Shown here in pieces: positions 1 to 5,098 of a stretch of DNA of 5,098 nt (its first letter is position 1; each line of letters begins with the position of its first letter). The notes beneath the pieces were generated by a model. That model ran no database searches. It saw nothing but the letters and a program-made list of their open reading frames with translations, and was not told where the DNA came from. Source of the DNA: a bacterium (GTDB lineage Bacteria; Tectomicrobia; Entotheonellia; Entotheonellales; Entotheonellaceae); NCBI GenBank assembly GCA_027294925.1, contig JAPULM010000579.1, forward strand, positions 1 through 5,098, read 5' to 3'. A program made the position numbers and the translations under genes.

Positions 1-579
1 AGCCCTGAGCATTTCTGATCGCGCCCAAGCGGTATAGTAAAACTTAACAACGCGCCATGCTTGCCCTGTCGCGGGGAATTGCTCAGGATCAGCAGCCGTC
101 TGTAGTGCGGCGACAGTCATCCGATGTGCCATCACATGATCCGGATGACCATAACCACCTTGATCATCATAAGTAATGACGATTTCAGGACGGTATCGAC
201 GAATAATTTCTACCAAACGCCCGATTACCTTGTAGGGGTCCGCATTAACAAATGCCTGCGGCTCGTCATTCGTCTCCCACGCAAGCATTCCGGAATCTTG
301 GTATCCTAGCCTATGCAGATGGGAAATTCGCAGCAGACGAGCAGCTTGTTCCAATTCACGATATCTCACTTGCAACAAATATTTCCGGTCCCCCGGGTTG
401 TTACGAGGATCGAGCTTGACACCGGTACCTTTCACCTCGCCAAGCTCGCCATTGGTACAGGTGACCAAAACTGTGCGATGGCCGGCATCAGCCGCCAATC
501 TTAACAGTCCAGCAGTGCCGCTGCACTCATCATCGTGATGAGCTTGTACTGCCAGTAATGTATAGGGTCGCTGCTTCAC
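1..579 (-). CDS. PIG-L/LmbE-family deacetylase (Mca/MshB/BshB-like), C-terminus beyond window
   Basis: Zinc-dependent N-deacetylase or amidase of the PIG-L (LmbE) fold. Family members remove acetyl groups from GlcNAc-linked substrates or cleave thiol S-conjugates in the cytoplasm. All 193 visible residues were read from the reverse complement. Residues 13-18 read AHHDDE, the family's AHPDDE metal and base motif with Pro changed to His. H14, D16 and D17 match the ligand and general-base positions. GYQDSG lies at 92-97, and 145-148 read HPDH, where the second His is the expected third zinc ligand. A late YYTAWARSE segment (181-189) resembles mycothiol-conjugate amidase-type proteins. The start is GTG at 579, because AAGGA lies 9 bases upstream and the GTGA overlaps the stop of the crotonase gene, implying translational coupling. 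The C-terminus is cut by the window edge. The family call is firm. The substrate is unknown, and bacillithiol-type or N-acyl substrates are equally possible. Confidence 0.9.
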   Translation of the reverse strand, partial: MKQRPYTLLAVQAHHDDECSGTAGLLRLAADAGHRTVLVTCTNGELGEVKGTGVKLDPRNNPGDRKYLLQVRYRELEQAARLLRISHLHRLGYQDSGMLAWETNDEPQAFVNADPYKVIGRLVEIIRRYRPEIVITYDDQGGYGHPDHVMAHRMTVAALQTAADPEQFPATGQAWRVVKFYYTAWARSEMLRA

Positions 580-1340
580 CCCCGTTGTTCCTTACGGCTC
601 AAAAAGTCCTTAAACCCGTCTCTTGGGTGAGCAGAGGTTAGCCAGGAATCCCGGGCTTCTTCTTCGTTCTCATAACGATCACGCCATGACAGGCCAATGT
701 CTTCATGCAACAGCCGCTTGATGCCCTGCACCATGCGCTGGTCATTGTTGCTAATCATGTGGCCCATCTCGATTGCATGTGCCATTAGCTGCGTCGCAGG
801 AACCACGTGATTCAAAAGCCCAATGCGTTCGGCCTCTTGGTGTTCAACCGAACGTCCCGTATATAGAAGCTCTTTGGCTTTTGGCAGACCGATAATCGTT
901 GGTAATGACCAGGTCGAATTAACCCGCCCATAGGATGCCGCCAGAAAACGAAAAGCGGTACGCTCACAACCGATACGAATATCAAGCATTGAACTGATAA
1001 GGGCAGCGCCACCGTACGCGATGCCATTAATGGCGCCAATGATGGGTTTGGTGAAGGTTGCGAGACGCCATGTGGCGGCATTTCGAAAGGCTTGCCGTTG
1101 TTCAAGCTCTTCCGAATCCATACCGGCCATTTCGTGAATATCCGCCCCGGCGGAGAAGGCGCGCTCACCGGCCCCGGTCAGAACCACACATTTGATCTCA
1201 TCATCTGATGCAATACGTGTGAACTCCTGATCCAGTTCTTGCATGAGCTCAAAGCTAAGGGCATTTAATTTTTCCGGACGATTCAATGTTATCACCACGA
1301 CCCCGTCTACACGCTCAGCGATAATAGTGTTAAAACTCAT
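576..1340 (-). CDS. Crotonase-fold enoyl-CoA hydratase/isomerase family protein with atypical active site
   Basis: A 254-residue crotonase-superfamily protein, a normal length for single-domain members, which act on acyl-CoA thioesters in the cytoplasm. N-terminal VVVITLNRPEKLNAL (14-28) is the classic strand and turn. The oxyanion-hole segments are FSAGADI (62-68) and NGIAYGG (105-111), followed by LDIRIG (119-124) and a YTGR segment near 160-163. The family's two catalytic glutamates are missing: aligning by eye with mitochondrial hydratase, the Glu144 position is L114 and the Glu164 position is A134. Straight hydration of enoyl-CoA is therefore doubtful, and an isomerase, hydrolase, C-C lyase or unknown reaction is possible. 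The start is the ATG at 1340 because GGAG lies 9 bases upstream. A longer reading from TTG at 1355 would place that GGAG inside the gene. It heads a two-gene operon with the deacetylase and is divergent from the CoA-transferase. Confidence 0.9.
   Translation of the reverse strand: MSFNTIIAERVDGVVVITLNRPEKLNALSFELMQELDQEFTRIASDDEIKCVVLTGAGERAFSAGADIHEMAGMDSEELEQRQAFRNAATWRLATFTKPIIGAINGIAYGGAALISSMLDIRIGCERTAFRFLAASYGRVNSTWSLPTIIGLPKAKELLYTGRSVEHQEAERIGLLNHVVPATQLMAHAIEMGHMISNNDQRMVQGIKRLLHEDIGLSWRDRYENEEEARDSWLTSAHPRDGFKDFLSRKEQRG
589..593 (-). promoter_or_regulatory. Ribosome binding site of the deacetylase, inside the crotonase 3' end
   Basis: AAGGA on the minus strand lies 9 bases before the GTG at 579. 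It sits within the last codons of the upstream crotonase gene, whose TGA overlaps the GTG as GTGA. This decides the non-ATG start and supports coupled translation of the two genes. Confidence 0.7.
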
Positions 1341-1349
1341 GCCTGTGGT

Positions 1350-1353
1350 CTCC
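1350..1353 (-). promoter_or_regulatory. Ribosome binding site of the crotonase gene
   Basis: GGAG on the minus strand, 9 bases before the ATG at 1340. It decides the start in favour of MSFNT and against the in-frame TTG at 1355, which overlaps the site itself. Confidence 0.7.
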
Positions 1354-1387
1354 AAAAATTCGTTCTAGTCATGATATAGCCGCCGTT

Positions 1388-1416
1388 ATTACATCAGAAA
1401 AAATTCAACCGTGCAA
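1388..1416 (-). promoter_or_regulatory. Candidate sigma-A-type promoter for the crotonase-deacetylase operon
   Basis: On the minus strand, TTGCAC (1416-1411) is followed by a 17-base spacer and TGTAAT (1393-1388), with TGA just before the -10 box giving an extended -10 TGn. The spacing is ideal, the -10 box matches 5 of 6 and the -35 box only 3 of 6. Transcription would start near 1381, giving a leader of about 40 bases before the ATG at 1340. Confidence 0.5.
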
Positions 1417-1431
1417 TCCAATGCATTCTGT

Positions 1432-1505
1432 GTCAAACAATCATTTCAAGTGCTGTGCAGCGTAGGTACCCCGTCAGTTTGACCAGCAAGGGCGTTAATG
1501 TCAAA
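1432..1505. repeat. Three GTCAAA/TTTGAC half-sites
   Basis: GTCAAAC at 1432-1438, its exact inverse GTTTGAC at 1477-1483, and GTCAAA at 1500-1505. The last two form an inverted pair 16 bases apart. They lie just upstream of the candidate crotonase promoter and could be half-sites for a regulator. Six-base words recur by chance, so the support is weak. Confidence 0.3.
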
Positions 1506-1518
1506 GTTTATCCGATGT

Positions 1519-1556
1519 TTGCAGCCAATCAAGGGTTGCTACCCGATTGAATGCAA
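1519..1556. repeat. Long imperfect inverted repeat midway between the divergent promoters
   Basis: The left arm is TTGCA-GC-CAATC-AA-GGGT, the loop TGCT, and the right arm ACCC-GATTG-AA-TGCAA. This gives 14 paired positions in three blocks, with one 2x2 internal mismatch and one 2-base bulge. No T run follows on either strand, so a terminator is unlikely. Its centre (about 1538) is close to the midpoint of the two -35 boxes. An operator for a dimeric regulator is the natural reading, with a structured RNA as the alternative. Confidence 0.55.
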
Positions 1557-1645
1557 CGATCAGGCCAAGCATTCCCAATCTTAGCCCATTTTGGTACTAT
1601 CATCACAACCCGACAGCAGCATCTTTTTTAAATTCACTGTCAGCG

Positions 1646-1673
1646 TTGAGTCCATATACTTCCATGTTATAAT
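1646..1673 (+). promoter_or_regulatory. Sigma-A-type promoter for the CoA-transferase-aminotransferase operon
   Basis: TTGAGT (1646-1651), a 16-base spacer and a perfect TATAAT (1668-1673). The expected start is near 1680, leaving a leader of about 39 bases to the ATG at 1719. This is the best promoter match in the intergenic region. Confidence 0.7.
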
Positions 1674-1686
1674 TCCCATTAACATG
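1663..1686. promoter_or_regulatory. Inverted repeat over the -10 box, candidate operator
   Basis: CATGTTA (1663-1669) and its exact inverse TAACATG (1680-1686) are separated by 10 bases, with half-site centres 17 bases apart. The repeat overlaps the start of TATAAT and covers the expected transcription start, which is where a repressor would block RNA polymerase. No regulator gene lies in the window, so the binding protein is unknown. Confidence 0.5.
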
Positions 1687-1706
1687 ACAACGGTTTAAGG
1701 ATGAGT

Positions 1707-1717
1707 GAGGAGAGGAA
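1707..1717 (+). promoter_or_regulatory. Ribosome binding site of the CoA-transferase gene
   Basis: A purine stretch GAGGAGAGGAA, with AGGAG 6 bases before the ATG at 1719. An in-frame ATG at 1701 has AAGG directly abutting it, too close to act. This decides the start at 1719, which also gives the MSKALDGVRILD beginning typical of the family. Confidence 0.75.
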
Positions 1718-1718
1718 G

Positions 1719-2954
1719 ATGAGTAAAGCCCTAGACGGGGTGCGCATTTTGGATATGACCCATGTACAATCCGGTCCATCGTGCACCCAGATACTTGGTT
1801 TTTTGGGTGCAGATGTCATTAAACTCGAACCCCCTGGACGTGGCGATATTACCCGCGGTCAGCTACGGGAAATCCCTGATGTTGACAGTTTGTATTTCAC
1901 TATGCTGAATTGCAATAAGCGTAGTATCACGATGAATTTAAAGACACCTAAGGGCAAAGAAATTTTCTCAGAACTGATCAAAACCTCGGATGTTTTGGCT
2001 GAGAACTTCGGACCTGGGGTCCTCGATCGCCTCGGATTTTCTTGGGAAACCATTCAGTCCCTCAATCCACGCATCATCTATGCCTCGATTAAAGGCTTTG
2101 GACTGACTGGCCCTAACAGTGGCTTAAAAGCTTACGAATCGATCGCCCAGGCTATGGGAGGCTCAATGAGCACAACGGGTCTGGAAGATGGTCCGCCCCT
2201 ATGCACGGGGGCTCAAATTGGTGATTCCGGCACCGGCATTCATACGGTCGCAGCGATCTTAGCGGCGCTCTATCAACGTACCCATAGCGGCAAAGGTCAG
2301 CGCGTCGAAGTCGCCATGCAGGATAGTGTTCTGAATCTGGTTCGTGTTAAGATGCGCGACCATCAACGTTTGGCGAAAGGCCCGTTAGACGAATATCCGA
2401 ACAAAACCTTTGGCGAGTCTGTACCACGTTCCGGCAACGCCTCAGGTGGCGGCCATCCCGGTACCGCGCTGCGCTGCCATCCGGGTGGTCCAAATGATTA
2501 CGTCTATCTGGTGTTCCAGCCGCAAATCTGGGATGCCCTGTTGGGTCTTATGGGACGTGATGACTTAATTGGCGACGCACGCTATAGCACATCGGAAGCC
2601 CGTACTGAAAGGCTCGATGAGGTCTATGCCTTGGTCGAAGAGTGGACGATGCAATATAATAAATTTGAACTCACTGACAAACTCAACGCAATTGGTGTTC
2701 CGTGCGGTCCAATCATGGCAACCTCAGACATTTTTGCCGATGAACATCTTCAAATTCGCGGTATGATTGTCGATGTTCCCCATCCACAGCGAGGAACATT
2801 CAAAACCGTCGGCTGTCCGCTCAAACTTTACGACTCACCGGTAGAAATTACCGCCTCCCCACTTTTAGGGGAACACACGGAGCAAATCTTGCACGAACTT
2901 TTGGACTATAACAAAGATACCGTTGAGCAGCTCCGCCAAGATGGTGTGGTTTGA
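1719..2954 (+). CDS. frc: Class III (CaiB/BaiF) CoA-transferase, formyl-CoA:oxalate CoA-transferase-like
   Basis: Moves CoA between carboxylic acids through a catalytic aspartyl-CoA intermediate, in the cytoplasm as an interlocked dimer. The 411-residue protein is collinear with E. coli YfdW/Frc (416) and Oxalobacter Frc. HVQSGPSCTQ (15-24) carries the active-site Q17. NCNKRSI sits in the 60s-70s, LKAYE carries K137 and Y139, and IGDSGTG places the catalytic aspartate exactly at D169. VQDSVLNL-like MQDSVLNL and the C-terminal LLGEHT are further family marks. Two differences stand out. The glycine loop, GGGGQPGW in Frc proteins, reads SGGGHPGT at 242-249, and the segment before it is shorter. 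No oxalyl-CoA decarboxylase is in the window. The symbol therefore denotes resemblance, and the true acid donor and acceptor may differ. It is first in an operon with the aminotransferase, from a promoter at 1646-1673. Confidence 0.9.
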   Translation: MSKALDGVRILDMTHVQSGPSCTQILGFLGADVIKLEPPGRGDITRGQLREIPDVDSLYFTMLNCNKRSITMNLKTPKGKEIFSELIKTSDVLAENFGPGVLDRLGFSWETIQSLNPRIIYASIKGFGLTGPNSGLKAYESIAQAMGGSMSTTGLEDGPPLCTGAQIGDSGTGIHTVAAILAALYQRTHSGKGQRVEVAMQDSVLNLVRVKMRDHQRLAKGPLDEYPNKTFGESVPRSGNASGGGHPGTALRCHPGGPNDYVYLVFQPQIWDALLGLMGRDDLIGDARYSTSEARTERLDEVYALVEEWTMQYNKFELTDKLNAIGVPCGPIMATSDIFADEHLQIRGMIVDVPHPQRGTFKTVGCPLKLYDSPVEITASPLLGEHTEQILHELLDYNKDTVEQLRQDGVV

Positions 2955-2961
2955 TCATGTC

Positions 2962-2966
2962 GGAGG
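2962..2966 (+). promoter_or_regulatory. Ribosome binding site of the aminotransferase gene
   Basis: GGAGG, 8 bases before the ATG at 2975, in the 20-base gap after the CoA-transferase stop. It fixes the start and shows independent strong initiation within the operon. Confidence 0.8.
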
Positions 2967-2974
2967 TATAAAAC

Positions 2975-4315
2975 ATGACATCTCTAACTTATTCATTCAG
3001 CACGGAACTCGAGACCTATAAGCAGCAAAATCCAACCTCAGCTGCTTTGTTTGCTGAGGCCCAAAATGTTCTGGCAGGGGGAAATTCACGTTTAACTGCC
3101 TACTTCTCACCTTTCCCGTTCTATGTGGATCGAGGCGAGGGATGTCTACTTTATGACTTCGATGGCAACGAACGCATCGATTTCTATAATAACGCCACTT
3201 CGCTTATTCTCGGACACCATAACCTCCAGGTCGCTGCCGCCTTAATCGCACAGGCTGAAAAAGGGACGGCGTTTGCCAACCCAACCAATCCGGAAGTCGA
3301 GCTGGCGCGCCTGCTTGTCGATCTCGTCCCATCGGTAGAACGTCTGCGCTTCACCAATAGCGGCACCGAAGGCGTCGCCTTGGCAATCCGCGCTGCACGC
3401 GCCTATACCGGCAAGACTAAAATCGCCAAAATTGAAGGTGCCTACCACGGCACCAGTGATCATGTCAGTATTAGCGTGGCGACTGACCTAAGCCGTGCTG
3501 GCAGTCTGCATGCGCCCCAGCCCGTCGCCAGCTCTGTTGGCATCACGCCTAATACAATTGATGATCTTGTCATTATCCCGTTCAATGATTCTGTGTCGGC
3601 CAGGCGCATTATCGCCCAGCATCAAGCGGACTTGGCGGCGGTTATCATTGAACCGGTTCTGGCGGGTATTGGCTATGTACCGGCCGATGCGGATTATCTA
3701 GCTGGCATCCGCGACGCTTGTGATGGTCAGAACACCCTGTTAATCTTCGACGAGGTGCAAACGCTTCGTATGGCGCCCGGCGGCGCCCAACAGTGGTATG
3801 AAATTTTTCCGGATTTAACTTGCCTAGGCAAAATTATTGGAGGCGGTTTGCCAGTCGGCGCTTGCGGCGGACGGGCTGACATCATGTCTGCCTTCGACGC
3901 TACTTCCGGTGCTCCATCAATTCCCCACGGTGGCACCTTCAATGGCAATCCGATGACCATGCAAGCAGGTCTAGCCACCATGCGGCAATTAAACCCCGAC
4001 GTCTACCAGCGGCTAAATGAACGGGCCTTGACCTTCCGCCACCAACTTGATGAGCTAGCTCGTAGTTCTAATGTACCGTTGCGGATCACCGGCACGGCGT
4101 CATTCTTTGGCATCCAATGTACAGATCAAACGGTTACGCATTATCGCAGTGCGCAGGGACAAAATCTTGCTCTGCGTCAGAAACTATTTTTACACTTGTT
4201 GAATCACGGTATCTATCTCGGAGCGAAAATGGTCGGCAACCTTTCCGTCCCAATGGGGGATCACGAGTTGGATCGATTTGTGGAGATTTGGTCAGATTTT
4301 ATACAAACGTTATAG
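2975..4315 (+). CDS. Class III PLP-dependent aminotransferase, GSA-aminotransferase/beta-phenylalanine aminotransferase-like
   Basis: A 446-residue fold-type I transaminase, moving an amino group between an amine donor and a keto acid via pyridoxal phosphate. FTNSGTEGV is the phosphate-binding turn, EGAYHG carries the cofactor-stacking aromatic, FDEVQT gives the pyridine-N aspartate D259, and CLGKIIGGG gives the Schiff-base lysine K286. GTFNGNPMTM and LSVP near the C-terminus also fit. The N-terminal AGGNSRLTAYFSPFP (34-48) and the overall order recall beta-phenylalanine aminotransferases more than haem-pathway HemL, and R39 of NSR matches a substrate-carboxylate arginine there, from memory. 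The second arginine near the C-terminus seems absent from YLGAKMVGN, so the substrate probably differs. Lying 20 bases behind the CoA-transferase, it likely makes or consumes a keto acid handled by the same pathway. A role in tetrapyrrole synthesis is unlikely given the context. Confidence 0.9.
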   Translation: MTSLTYSFSTELETYKQQNPTSAALFAEAQNVLAGGNSRLTAYFSPFPFYVDRGEGCLLYDFDGNERIDFYNNATSLILGHHNLQVAAALIAQAEKGTAFANPTNPEVELARLLVDLVPSVERLRFTNSGTEGVALAIRAARAYTGKTKIAKIEGAYHGTSDHVSISVATDLSRAGSLHAPQPVASSVGITPNTIDDLVIIPFNDSVSARRIIAQHQADLAAVIIEPVLAGIGYVPADADYLAGIRDACDGQNTLLIFDEVQTLRMAPGGAQQWYEIFPDLTCLGKIIGGGLPVGACGGRADIMSAFDATSGAPSIPHGGTFNGNPMTMQAGLATMRQLNPDVYQRLNERALTFRHQLDELARSSNVPLRITGTASFFGIQCTDQTVTHYRSAQGQNLALRQKLFLHLLNHGIYLGAKMVGNLSVPMGDHELDRFVEIWSDFIQTL

Positions 4316-4347
4316 AAAAGGGTCGGTGTCCTAAAGCACTTAGACCG
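4316..4347 (-). terminator. Weak candidate terminator in the convergent gap
   Basis: On the minus strand, CGGTCTAA (4347-4340) can pair across the loop GTGCT with TTAGGACACCG-type sequence (4334-4324). The stem has about 8 pairs, with three single-base bulges or slips, and is followed by ACCCTTTT. The bulges and short T run make it weak. It would end the SpoVR transcript. On the plus strand no T tract follows. Confidence 0.25.
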
Positions 4348-4354
4348 AAATAAC

Positions 4355-5098
4355 TTAAGATCCATTAAATGTCAGGGTTGTATCTTTACCTTGTTCGTCG
4401 CTCGTCAACAAATGCACCGCATGCCCCCAAAGTTCTCCGATATAAGCGATCGTCTGATCGGCATAGCGTCGATCGAGAAAGGTCGTCTGACGGTCGAGAT
4501 GCTCAATATAAAGTTCATTTTTGACGACATCCTGTACAGCTATGCGGGGCGCCCCATATGCATAGCGCGGGGTCAGTAAAGCTTCCACCACAGCATCGCG
4601 TTCACGGCTCGTGATGACAACATCTTGGCACTTTGGACAGTTCTGTCCAGCTGGATGTTGACAATTCCGGCCATAAGCAAAAAGTCCTAATTTCTCCACC
4701 AGCTCGACCGTGAGATAATTGCGAATAAACGAGATGTCATCCTCAACACGGCGAACTTCGAAAATTTTCTCGCGGCCCGTTATAGCGCTGTCACCATTTG
4801 CGTACATCGTGTCCCAACGGGTTTCGATATCAACCAGCATCGAATAACCAAGATAATAGGGATTGATGGAATAACGTCCGCCAGGATTAACCACCCCGGC
4901 ATGTAGTTTGGCAAATTCGATCATCTCCGCAGGCGATACGCCGTCATATTGATAAAACAGTTCCGCATGCCAATAACTCGCCCAGCCCTCATTTATGATC
5001 TTGGTGTTAAACTGTGGGTAGAAATAAAATGACTCCTCCCTGATGATTTGTAAAATATCACGCTGCCAATCATCCAGGGGCGCATAGGTGAGAAGGAA
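4355..5098 (-). CDS. spoVR: SpoVR family protein, N-terminus beyond window
   Basis: SpoVR/YcgB family protein. In Bacillus subtilis SpoVR is linked to spore cortex formation, but the biochemical activity is not settled. The 247 visible residues are the C-terminal part, and the frame stays open to the window edge, so the ATG at 4924 is internal. Hallmarks are YAPLDDWQRDILQIIREE (5-22), TKIINEGWASYWH (32-44), EFAKLHAGVV, SINPYYLGYSM, GREKIFEVR, FIRNYLT and LWGHAVHL near the end. INPYYLG, DIETRWD and EFAKLHAGVV match Bacillus-type SpoVR more closely than enterobacterial YcgB. An unusual cysteine/histidine cluster, C-x-H-x5-C-x2-C at visible residues 146-157, lies where other members, as I recall, have a plain linker. 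The family is often next to PrkA kinase and YhbH/YeaH genes, which would be expected beyond 5098. It is convergent with the aminotransferase and apparently unrelated to it. Confidence 0.93.
   Translation of the reverse strand, partial: FLLTYAPLDDWQRDILQIIREESFYFYPQFNTKIINEGWASYWHAELFYQYDGVSPAEMIEFAKLHAGVVNPGGRYSINPYYLGYSMLVDIETRWDTMYANGDSAITGREKIFEVRRVEDDISFIRNYLTVELVEKLGLFAYGRNCQHPAGQNCPKCQDVVITSRERDAVVEALLTPRYAYGAPRIAVQDVVKNELYIEHLDRQTTFLDRRYADQTIAYIGELWGHAVHLLTSDEQGKDTTLTFNGS

Larger units (their letters stand above)
1341..1718. other. Divergent intergenic control region
   Basis: A 378-base stretch without a convincing gene separates the two divergent operons. It holds a candidate promoter for each side, a central imperfect palindrome, three GTCAAA-type half-sites and an inverted repeat over the plus-strand -10 box, each listed separately. 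The rest, roughly 1557-1645, is AT-moderate sequence in which I see no clear motif beyond a short T run at 1623-1629. No tRNA, riboswitch or mobile-element end is evident. Confidence 0.7.

Noticed and set aside
124..504. Plus-strand open frames at 124-309 and 313-504
   Set aside because: They lie opposite the deacetylase, whose protein shows clear family motifs through the same interval. Neither has a recognisable product or a good ribosome binding site.
1341..1355. TTG start at 1355 for the crotonase
   Set aside because: It would place GGAG inside the gene and has no upstream site of its own. The ATG at 1340 is well spaced from GGAG.
1701..1718. Earlier in-frame start of the CoA-transferase (MSEERK)
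   Set aside because: The only purine stretch before it abuts the ATG. The MSEERK codons themselves form the ribosome binding site for the ATG at 1719, and family proteins begin at the later position.
4117..4579. Plus-strand open frames at 4117-4353 and 4391-4579
   Set aside because: Both are out-of-frame or antisense shadows of the aminotransferase and SpoVR genes, with no family resemblance.
4355..4924. SpoVR as a short complete 189-residue gene starting at 4924
   Set aside because: The frame continues upstream to the window edge with conserved SpoVR motifs such as NEGWASYWH, so the ATG is internal.
1..5098. CRISPR array, tRNA, insertion sequence or phage attachment site
   Set aside because: I found no regularly spaced repeats, cloverleaf-like sequence, transposase motif or terminal inverted repeats in reading both strands.

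Overview
The window shows about half-and-half base composition and tightly packed genes with strong purine-rich ribosome binding sites. It carries a SpoVR gene whose sequence resembles the Gram-positive spore-former type more than enterobacterial YcgB. Together these suggest a chromosomal segment of a Bacillota-like bacterium, perhaps a mid-GC Sulfobacillus or Alicyclobacillus-type lineage. That placement is an inference from protein flavour and Shine-Dalgarno strength, and confidence is low.

Layout. On the minus strand, a crotonase-family protein (576-1340) is followed, with a 4-base GTGA stop/start overlap, by a PIG-L/LmbE deacetylase (1-579) that runs off the left edge. A 378-base intergenic region (1341-1718) separates these from a plus-strand pair read in the opposite direction. 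That pair is a class III CoA-transferase very close to formyl-CoA:oxalate CoA-transferase (1719-2954) and, 20 bases later, a class III PLP aminotransferase (2975-4315) resembling beta-phenylalanine aminotransferases. After a 39-base convergent gap, a SpoVR-family gene (4355 to beyond 5098) runs on the minus strand. It lacks its N-terminus and looks functionally unrelated to the rest.

The intergenic region is a divergent control region. The plus side has a good sigma-A-type promoter (TTGAGT-N16-TATAAT), and a 7-bp perfect inverted repeat (CATGTTA/TAACATG) covers its -10 box and probable start point. The minus side has a plausible TTGCAC-N17-TGTAAT promoter with an extended -10. Almost exactly midway lies a long imperfect palindrome (1519-1556), and three GTCAAA/TTTGAC half-sites lie between it and the crotonase promoter.

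How the genes might work together: the four divergent genes look like a small catabolic or remodelling set. An amidase/deacetylase would free an amine, a beta-amino-acid-type transaminase would make a keto acid, a CoA-transferase would activate an acid, and a crotonase-fold enzyme would act on the thioester. The crotonase lacks both catalytic glutamates of true enoyl-CoA hydratases, and the CoA-transferase has a changed glycine loop with no oxalyl-CoA decarboxylase in view. The pathway may therefore not be plain beta-oxidation or oxalate degradation. The combined pathway is a hypothesis. The individual family assignments are much firmer.
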